NCBI GenBank assembly: GCA_029243665.1
Contig: JAQWRO010000009.1
Span: forward strand, 1 to 6,869
Direction: 5' to 3'
Length of the DNA: 6,869 nucleotides
Source of the DNA: Gammaproteobacteria bacterium
Lineage (GTDB): Bacteria > Pseudomonadota > Gammaproteobacteria > Comchoanobacterales > Comchoanobacteraceae
The stretch's first letter is position 1, and each line of letters opens with the position of its first letter. The position numbers and the translations under genes are program-made. This document shows, one piece after another, positions 1 through 5,474 of this stretch. Below the pieces are notes generated by a model. The model was not told the DNA's origin. It saw only the letters and a program-made list of their open reading frames with translations, and did no database searches.

Positions 1-783
1 GTCTTTATCTTTACTAAAACAAGAGATTTGATTTGTTTCGGTTGGACGATCCCAATAACATTTTGCAAATTTTTTCCAACCAAATAACTTTAGATAATTA
101 CGGTCACTTCTTTTTAAACCAAGTTCTTTATCAATTGAAGACCCAAAATCAATGTAAGTATTTGCTGGATAAATTTTATGTATTTGATGAATTAAAATAT
201 TTGAAACCGGTCCTGCACAAAACAAAAATATATGGTTTTTAATTCTATTGCTTTTTGCATATTCAAGAATGTCATTTAAAAGCACATTGTGTTGCTGCCA
301 GGCATTCATTGGAACTGAAAAAAACTTTGTAACGTTGAAGCCTTGCTTGTCTAATGATTTCAGATTGGTTTTTTTATTAGCAATCAATACAATTGGGTAT
401 TTCTTGATACAGGGGACAAGTTCATTTCTGACACGATTGTACATGGCATTTGTAAAAAGCGTTGCAAAGGTTTGGTTGATTTTTGATAGATCAAATTTTT
501 TGTTAAGGTAAGCTCTAAACCCATCTAATGACTCACAACATCCACAAGGAAGTCCGATATAATAATGATCGTTTTTGTAGCTTAAGCTTGCACTTAAAAG
601 GTTACTAAAATCATTTAAAGATTTTTTTGAAATTTGCCACTGCTTACATGTGAAATTTTCATTTTTAATTACATGTAGTTCACCATCATTAAATCTTGAA
701 AAAGCAAAATGTTGCTTAGATTCTAATCTGTTTAAAAATTTATCAAATTCCTGATCGATGATTAAGTTAGCATTAGTGATCAA
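1..783 (-). CDS. GT-D-type glycosyltransferase-like protein, 3'-truncated by the window edge
   Basis: This minus-strand reading frame is open for 261 codons and continues past position 1. Motifs in order are FAFSRFNDGE (about residues 26-35), YYIGLPCGCCE (74-84), a central VPMNAW (157-162), FLFCAGPVSN (186-195) and NTYIDFGSSID (208-218). I recognise this set from bacterial and large-virus proteins annotated as GT-D-fold or DUF1792-like glycosyltransferases, which transfer sugars onto glycans or glycoproteins in the cytoplasm; donor and acceptor cannot be read from sequence. There is no in-frame ATG near the N-terminus. I chose TTG at 783-781 because AAGGA lies 7 nt upstream and the family's FSRFNDGE motif falls close to the N-terminus from there. 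The in-frame stop upstream is at 819-817. No signal peptide or membrane segment is visible. It lies downstream of queC on the same strand and has a candidate promoter of its own. The family call is from memory of motifs; a related nucleotide-sugar enzyme is possible. Confidence 0.6.
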   Translation of the reverse strand, partial: MITNANLIIDQEFDKFLNRLESKQHFAFSRFNDGELHVIKNENFTCKQWQISKKSLNDFSNLLSASLSYKNDHYYIGLPCGCCESLDGFRAYLNKKFDLSKINQTFATLFTNAMYNRVRNELVPCIKKYPIVLIANKKTNLKSLDKQGFNVTKFFSVPMNAWQQHNVLLNDILEYAKSNRIKNHIFLFCAGPVSNILIHQIHKIYPANTYIDFGSSIDKELGLKRSDRNYLKLFGWKKFAKCYWDRPTETNQISCFSKDKD

Positions 784-790
784 AATAAAA

Positions 791-795
791 TCCTT
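791..795 (-). promoter_or_regulatory. Shine-Dalgarno site that fixes the TTG start of the glycosyltransferase-like gene
   Basis: The minus strand reads AAGGA, then 7 nt, then TTG at 783-781. Spacing and sequence are near ideal. The only nearby ATG upstream (about 798) is in another frame and reaches a stop after six codons, so it cannot be the start of this gene. Confidence 0.6.
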
Positions 796-808
796 GTCAT
801 TGATTTCA

Positions 809-838
809 AATATAAACTATTTTTAAGTATTTCGTCAA
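809..838 (-). promoter_or_regulatory. Candidate sigma70 promoter for the glycosyltransferase-like gene
   Basis: On the minus strand TTGACG (838-833, 5 of 6 consensus) is followed after 18 nt by TATATT (814-809, 5 of 6). A start about 7 nt further on would leave a leader of roughly 20 nt before the TTG codon, which includes the AAGGA site. It lies in the 59-nt gap after queC, so the gene could be transcribed independently of valS-queC as well as by readthrough. In DNA this AT-rich such matches also occur by chance. Confidence 0.4.
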
Positions 839-842
839 AACT

Positions 843-1520
843 TTAGTGGTGATAACGTGTCTCATCAGTTAAGTTCGCTTCCTGAAATCCTTTTTGTCTC
901 AAATAACAACTCTCGCATTGTCCACATGCTAAACCTTGTTCATTGGCTTGATAGCAAGAGACGGTCATCTTATAATCAACCCCTAGCTCATTGCCTAATT
1001 CAATGGTTTCTGCCTTGCTTTTATCAATTAAAGGTGCGTGAATTTGAATTGGAAATCCTTCACATGCAAGTTTGGTTGCTTGATTTGCAAGAATATTAAA
1101 AGTTTCAATAAATGGTTTTCTACAATCTGGATAACCTGAATAATCTACTTGGCTACAACCAATGAATATGTGTTGGCATTGAAGCACTTCTGCCCAAGCA
1201 AGCGCATGTGATAAGAAAATTGTATTTCTAGCAGGAACATAAGTGCTTGGGATTTGGTTGGTTTGATTTGGGCGAGGGATAGATTGTCCTTTGTCAGTTA
1301 GAGAGGATCCCCTGAGCTCACTTAAATAATTCATTTCTACAATCTTTTGCTCAGTTACTTGAAAATGTTGTGCTATGCGTCGAGAAGCTGCAAGTTCGCT
1401 TTGATGTCTTTGTCCGTACGAAAAAGTGAGGGCATAAAGTTCAAATCCTCGAACTTTGGCATAGGCAAGACAAGTTGCAGAATCAAGGCCACCGGATAAT
1501 AGAACAATTGCTTTTGGCAT
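843..1520 (-). CDS. queC: 7-cyano-7-deazaguanine synthase QueC
   Basis: QueC converts 7-carboxy-7-deazaguanine to preQ0 in the cytosol using ammonia and ATP. PreQ0 is the precursor of queuosine, found at the wobble position of tRNAs for Asn, Asp, His and Tyr. The 225-residue length is normal for the family. The ATP-pyrophosphatase P-loop SGGLDS is at residues 9-14, followed by TFSYGQRHQSE (32-42), the substrate-region motifs YVPARNTIF (94-102) and DYSGYPDCR (126-134), and a four-cysteine zinc site (C189, C199, C202, C205) in the pattern C-x9-C-x2-C-x2-C. All key residues are present, so the enzyme should be active. The ATG at 1520-1518 has GGAG 9 nt upstream and places the P-loop near the N-terminus as expected. 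valS ends 3 nt before it on the same strand, which implies co-transcription and possibly translational coupling. No other queuosine gene is in the window, so queD, queE and queF must lie elsewhere if the pathway is complete. Confidence 0.97.
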   Translation of the reverse strand: MPKAIVLLSGGLDSATCLAYAKVRGFELYALTFSYGQRHQSELAASRRIAQHFQVTEQKIVEMNYLSELRGSSLTDKGQSIPRPNQTNQIPSTYVPARNTIFLSHALAWAEVLQCQHIFIGCSQVDYSGYPDCRKPFIETFNILANQATKLACEGFPIQIHAPLIDKSKAETIELGNELGVDYKMTVSCYQANEQGLACGQCESCYLRQKGFQEANLTDETRYHH

Positions 1521-1523
1521 AAT

Positions 1524-4262
1524 TTATGACTCCAATAATTTTTGAATTAAATTTTTCTGTGTATTGAGACGGTTTAATTTCTCTTGGCTTAAGACTAAAT
1601 TATTTTGTGCTTCTTCAACCAAATGACTGGGTGCATGATTGACAAAATTAGGGTTGCCTAATTGTTGTTCTAGTTTAGAAACATCCTTAGATACTTTGTC
1701 AAAAACTTTATCAATACGTTTTAATTCTAAATCAGCATCAATTAAACCTTTCAGAGGTATGTCAATTTGCATGGTTTCAAGTAAAGCGCTCGCTGAGATT
1801 TTTTCAGGTGTTTCAACCCACTGAATATGATTGGCTTTACAAAGGTGTTTAATCCATTGTTCAGCTTTCTCAAAATGATGTCTATCTAACTCAGTCCCTT
1901 TAGATAATTGAACATCAATGCGTTTATCTGGTGATATATTGCCTTCACTGCGAATATTCCTCACTTGTGTTACAAGCGACTTTGCCCAGTCAATTTCCTT
2001 AACACTAAGCATGTCATCTTGAGCAATCGGATAGGGTGCCTGCGTGAGCATCCCTTGGTTTGGTAAACCCAACCTTGTGCTAATTTCTTTCCATAGCGTC
2101 TCAGTAATGAAAGGCATTAACGGATGCAATGCATGCAATAATTGGTTCATGACATATAAGGCACACGCATATGGGTGTTGCTTATGTTGCGTATCTTGAA
2201 CTTTTAGCATTTCTAAATACCAGTCACAAAAATAATGCCATGTAAAGTCGTACCAAGTTTTAGTGAATAAATCAAAACGATAAGCATTTAAATGATCTGT
2301 TGCTAAGCGCAAGTGTCTATTGAACTCACTTAAAATCCATTGATCAATGATGTTGCTTTTAGCAATATCAAAGGTTATTTGAGACTCATTATCTGTTTGC
2401 ATCATCAAGAAACGACATGCATTCCAAAGTTTGTTACAGAAGAACTTATATCCTTTAAGTTGTTCCATATGGATACGTATGTCTCTACCTTGTGTGCAAG
2501 CTGAAGCATAACACATTCTTAATGCATCAGTGCCATGGGCTTCAATGCCATCAGGAAAATGCTTTCTGGTCTTCTTCGTTATGGCCTCTGCTAATTTGGG
2601 TTGCATCATGCCATGTGTTCTTTTTTGAATGAGTGTATCTAAATCGATGCCATCAACAAGGTCTAATGGATCAATGACATTACCTTTAGACTTTGACATT
2701 TTATCGCCTTGTTCATCTCTAACAAGGCCGTGCAAAAAGACTTGTTTGAAGGGTACTTGACCCGTAAGGTGTAAAGACATCATGATCATACGGGTTACCC
2801 AGAAAAATAAGATGTCATAGCCTGTGATTAATAAATCTGTTGGAAAATATGTTTTAAAACGCTCTGGGTCTTCCTGAAAACCTAGTGTTGCAAGAGGGTA
2901 CAATGCTGATGAAAACCAAGTATCAAGCACATCTTCATCTTGGGTCAATGTGACTGAGTCATCAAGTTTGTATTTGTTTCTGATCTCAGTTTCACTGTTA
3001 CCGACATAAATTTTGCCAGATTCATCATACCAAGCAGGAATACGATGTCCCCACCATAACTGTCGACTGATACACCAATCAGTTAGGTTGTTTAAAAAGT
3101 GTTCATAGGTTTTTTGCCAGTTATTTGGAATCAACTCTATGTCATTATTTCTGACAGCATCAATCGCTGGTTTGGCAAATCCAGTCATTTCTACGAACCA
3201 TTGGTTTGTTAAAAGTGGCTCAATGATGACACCTGTTCGTTCTGCAAAAGGCACCATGTGCTTATGAGGTTTGGTCTCAATTAAATGCTCTGATGCTTCC
3301 AGTGCTACTAAAATCTTTTTACGTGCATCTTTGGCAGGTAAACCTTGATATTCAATGGGCACGAAGTCATTCAATGTGCCATCCAATGCAAGCATATTAT
3401 GTTGGGGGAGGTCATGTCTTTTACCAACCTCATAGTCATTAAAATCATGCCCAGGGGTAATTTTTAAGCAACCTGTGCCGAAAGATTGATCAACGTAATC
3501 ATCTGCGATGATGGGTATGGCTCTTTGAGCGATAGGGATAATTGCTTTTTTACCAATGAGGTGTTTATAACGTTCATCTTCAGGATGAACAGCAATGGCA
3601 CTATCAGCCAGAAGTGTTTCAGGTCTTGTGGTTGCAATCACAAGCGTATCATCACTGTTTTCAACCGCATATCTAATGCTATACAAATGACCGTTGACTT
3701 CTTTATTTTCGATTTCTAAATCTGAAATAGCAGACTGAAGGTGTGTATCCCAATTAACCAAACGTTTGCCTCTGTAAATCAAACCTTGGTCATAGAGTTT
3801 AATGAAAACATCTTGGACAATTTTCGAGTTGGTATCATCTAAGGTAAATAGTTCTGTATCCCAATCAACGGATGCACCCATACGCTTAATTTGATCATGA
3901 ATGGTTACTTGTGAAACCCACTCATTGACATGTTTTAGGAAAGCTTCTCGACCAATGGTTTTGCGATCAATGCCTTCACTGGCAAGCTTCTTTTCAACGA
4001 CCATTTGTGTCGCAATTCCAGCGTGGTCAGTGCCCATTTGCCATAAGGTATTGTCACCAAGCATGCGATGGTATCGGATTAAAATATCAGAAAGCGTAAT
4101 CAAAAAACCATGGCCCATATGTAAGTTGCCTGTTACATTTGGGGGTGGAAATAAAATACAGTATGATGGGTTAAATTTTTGTTGAGGTGAGCCTATTTTG
4201 TTATCCAGCCAAAATTTGGATAATGATGCCTCAATGTCTTTAGCTTGAAATTGTTTGTCCAT
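1524..4262 (-). CDS. valS: Valyl-tRNA synthetase
   Basis: This cytosolic class I aminoacyl-tRNA synthetase attaches valine to tRNA-Val and hydrolyses mischarged Thr-tRNA-Val. From the ATG at 4262-4260 it has 912 residues, within the usual bacterial range. The HIGH signature appears as HMGH (48-51, within PPPNVTGNLHMGHG). The editing domain carries TTRPETLLAD (211-220) and GHDFNDYEVG (271-280). WCISRQLWWGHRIPAW (396-411) precedes KMSKS (521-525). The anticodon-binding helical domain follows at about 640-790, and a C-terminal coiled coil at about 845-912. All expected parts are intact. The same frame stays open upstream to a GTG at 4343, which would add 27 hydrophobic residues unlike ValS; I reject that start because MDKQFQAKDIE matches the normal ValS N-terminus. 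There is no strong Shine-Dalgarno sequence before the ATG. It is followed by queC after 3 nt. I found no T-box leader upstream, and none is expected in gammaproteobacteria. Confidence 0.98.
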   Translation of the reverse strand: MDKQFQAKDIEASLSKFWLDNKIGSPQQKFNPSYCILFPPPNVTGNLHMGHGFLITLSDILIRYHRMLGDNTLWQMGTDHAGIATQMVVEKKLASEGIDRKTIGREAFLKHVNEWVSQVTIHDQIKRMGASVDWDTELFTLDDTNSKIVQDVFIKLYDQGLIYRGKRLVNWDTHLQSAISDLEIENKEVNGHLYSIRYAVENSDDTLVIATTRPETLLADSAIAVHPEDERYKHLIGKKAIIPIAQRAIPIIADDYVDQSFGTGCLKITPGHDFNDYEVGKRHDLPQHNMLALDGTLNDFVPIEYQGLPAKDARKKILVALEASEHLIETKPHKHMVPFAERTGVIIEPLLTNQWFVEMTGFAKPAIDAVRNNDIELIPNNWQKTYEHFLNNLTDWCISRQLWWGHRIPAWYDESGKIYVGNSETEIRNKYKLDDSVTLTQDEDVLDTWFSSALYPLATLGFQEDPERFKTYFPTDLLITGYDILFFWVTRMIMMSLHLTGQVPFKQVFLHGLVRDEQGDKMSKSKGNVIDPLDLVDGIDLDTLIQKRTHGMMQPKLAEAITKKTRKHFPDGIEAHGTDALRMCYASACTQGRDIRIHMEQLKGYKFFCNKLWNACRFLMMQTDNESQITFDIAKSNIIDQWILSEFNRHLRLATDHLNAYRFDLFTKTWYDFTWHYFCDWYLEMLKVQDTQHKQHPYACALYVMNQLLHALHPLMPFITETLWKEISTRLGLPNQGMLTQAPYPIAQDDMLSVKEIDWAKSLVTQVRNIRSEGNISPDKRIDVQLSKGTELDRHHFEKAEQWIKHLCKANHIQWVETPEKISASALLETMQIDIPLKGLIDADLELKRIDKVFDKVSKDVSKLEQQLGNPNFVNHAPSHLVEEAQNNLVLSQEKLNRLNTQKNLIQKLLES
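1530..1533 (-). promoter_or_regulatory. queC Shine-Dalgarno site within the end of valS
   Basis: GGAG on the minus strand lies 9 nt before the queC ATG and inside the last codons of valS. Ribosomes finishing valS would pass over this site and stop 3 nt before the queC start, an arrangement typical of translationally coupled pairs. Confidence 0.55.
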
Positions 4263-4377
4263 AGTGTATAAATGTTTAATTAATAGGTGATTTTTAATTA
4301 AGTAAATCCAAAAAATTAATAATCCTATTTTGCCTGCGATCACAGATGATTACAAGTAAGTTAATCATTAAACAATT

Positions 4378-4409
4378 TTGATTAGATCGGATTTGATGAT
4401 CAATATAAT
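4378..4409 (+). promoter_or_regulatory. Candidate promoter of the LRR-like gene
   Basis: A perfect TATAAT lies at 4404-4409. The best -35-like hexamer upstream is TTGATT at 4378-4383 (4 of 6), but its 20-nt spacer is longer than optimal; at 17 nt there is no recognisable -35. Transcription would start near 4416, giving a leader of about 40 nt before the ATG at 4457. The -10 box is convincing and the -35 is weak, so an activator or a moderate basal level is possible. Confidence 0.4.
4393..4403. promoter_or_regulatory. Perfect palindrome TTGATGATCAA, candidate operator
   Basis: The sequence is TTGAT-G-ATCAA, two 5-bp arms around one central base. It ends directly before the TATAAT box at 4404, within the spacer between -35 and -10, where a bound repressor would block RNA polymerase. 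Only one copy is seen. A perfect 5-bp-arm palindrome can arise by chance in AT-rich DNA, so the operator role is inference. Confidence 0.3.
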
Positions 4410-4456
4410 TTTATATTTTTGGTATTAAACCCTTATTCGTGGTAATTTTATCCATA

Positions 4457-5395
4457 ATGAAAATACAAATTAGAAATCATCACATCAACTATAAAAATAT
4501 CAAGGATAAGTTTTATATTGCAAATACTGAATTGAATCATGATGTATTAGTAGATTCGGTAGAGCGCCATGATATCTTTAGTATCATGCGTAATAATAAT
4601 TATACACTGGGTGATACTTCACTTTATAAATTGTTTGCAACAACCCTAGATATGCCTGAATGGATCAATGAACTACCAAAGTATTGTTTTTTTTATGCCG
4701 AGATAGATCATTTACATCTACCCATGACGTTAAAAAAAATAAATGCCTGGTCATTTGCAAGGTTGCAGACAGATGAACTCATCATTCCACATCAGGTCAC
4801 TGAAATACCATGCTCTGCTTTTCAATCAGCAGAAATTAAAGCATTGTATTTACCTAACTTAGTTAATATTTATAGGGACTCATTTAAAGAATTTAAAGGT
4901 GGAATATACAGCTTTAACAAACAAGATTTAATAGCATCAGGGGTAGATGCAGGCATCATCGTAGACCTAAAACACCCAGAGGAAGTCTTTAAGGCATTTA
5001 AACAAAAAAAAATGTCGGACATCCATCGTATTGAAAAACGAATGGGTATTGATTTACTGCCCAGTAATTTTTATGAGCTTCTCAAAAAATCACAAGATTA
5101 TTCGGATGATCTTTATTTAGAAAAATTAAACCCTCGTAATATGTTAAATAGCCAAACACTGTTAACAGTCACTAGGTTAAAAGTTTGTGTGCTAGATTAT
5201 ATCAAGTTTAAACATCGGATATGCAGTTTAGTAGAAGAGAATGATTTATTAAAACCCTACATCAAACCAGAAGATGTTTCAAATAAGGTTGAAGTATCAC
5301 TTGCTTTACGTAGACAATTCTTTTCTAAAAAAATACCATGTAAAAAGGTAAGTGCATCAACTAACTTGAGAGAGTGTTCACGAGCAAAAACTTAG
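4457..5395 (+). CDS. Protein with short BspA/LRR_5-type leucine-rich repeats, function unknown
   Basis: This protein of 312 residues has three consecutive 21-residue repeats at about 84-104, 105-125 and 126-146. They fit the pattern L-x-L/I-P-x-x-(L/V)-x-x-I-x-x-x-(S/A)F, seen in LPMTLKKINAWSF, IPHQVTEIPCSAF and LPNLVNIYRDSF. This is the signature of BspA-like (LRR_5) repeats, known as protein-binding modules in surface and host-interaction proteins. The flanks (1-80 and about 150-312) match nothing I recognise. The C-terminal part is lysine-rich, probably helical, and ends in a basic tail. No signal peptide, membrane segment or sorting motif is visible, so it is either cytoplasmic or exported by a route not evident here. 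I chose the ATG at 4457. A GTG at 4439 would add six residues, and neither start has a strong Shine-Dalgarno sequence. It is divergent from valS and convergent with the ankyrin-like gene. A secreted-effector role is possible but unproven. Confidence 0.75.
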   Translation: MKIQIRNHHINYKNIKDKFYIANTELNHDVLVDSVERHDIFSIMRNNNYTLGDTSLYKLFATTLDMPEWINELPKYCFFYAEIDHLHLPMTLKKINAWSFARLQTDELIIPHQVTEIPCSAFQSAEIKALYLPNLVNIYRDSFKEFKGGIYSFNKQDLIASGVDAGIIVDLKHPEEVFKAFKQKKMSDIHRIEKRMGIDLLPSNFYELLKKSQDYSDDLYLEKLNPRNMLNSQTLLTVTRLKVCVLDYIKFKHRICSLVEENDLLKPYIKPEDVSNKVEVSLALRRQFFSKKIPCKKVSASTNLRECSRAKT

Positions 5396-5474
5396 CATAT
5401 GAGTTTAACATTCTCTTGTATGATGCTTTTTAATTCATTAGTAAAAAATCTTGTCAAATAGATATGCTGATTAT
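5396..5474. other. Short spacer between convergent genes, no clear terminator
   Basis: The 79 nt between the two converging stop codons contain no GC-rich hairpin. Only an all-A/T stem (TTTTTA at 5427-5432 with TAAAAA at 5442-5447) and a distant 7-bp inverted repeat (5394-5400 with 5462-5468) are seen. Neither is a convincing intrinsic terminator. Confidence 0.5.

Larger units (their letters stand above)
4263..4456. other. Divergent intergenic region between valS and the LRR-like gene
   Basis: This very AT-rich stretch of 194 nt must hold promoters for valS (leftward) and the LRR-like gene (rightward). It contains TTAATTAA twice (4276-4283 and 4294-4301), 18 nt apart start to start, ahead of valS. 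Closer to the rightward gene it contains a palindrome and a TATAAT box. I could not identify a convincing -35/-10 pair for valS. No tRNA fold or small ORF stands out. Confidence 0.6.

Noticed and set aside
33..511. Two open frames on the plus strand (33-242 and 248-511) as small genes
   Set aside because: Both overlap a continuous minus-strand frame with recognisable glycosyltransferase motifs, and their translations resemble nothing.
4276..4301. Two TTAATTAA copies upstream of valS as a regulatory repeat
   Set aside because: The motif is palindromic and all A/T, expected by chance in this composition. It was noted in the intergenic entry but not promoted to a finding.
4262..4340. valS promoter
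   Set aside because: Several TATTAA- and TTTACT-like hexamers occur, but no pair has both a good match and 16-18 nt spacing, so no site is claimed.
4260..4343. GTG start at 4343 giving ValS a 27-residue hydrophobic N-terminal extension
   Set aside because: The family begins at the MDKQFQAKDIE region, the extension is intergenic-like AT-rich sequence, and no ribosome site precedes the GTG.
5427..5447. TTTTTA/TAAAAA hairpin between the convergent genes as a bidirectional terminator
   Set aside because: The stem is six A/T pairs with a 9-nt loop and no GC, too weak to support an intrinsic terminator.
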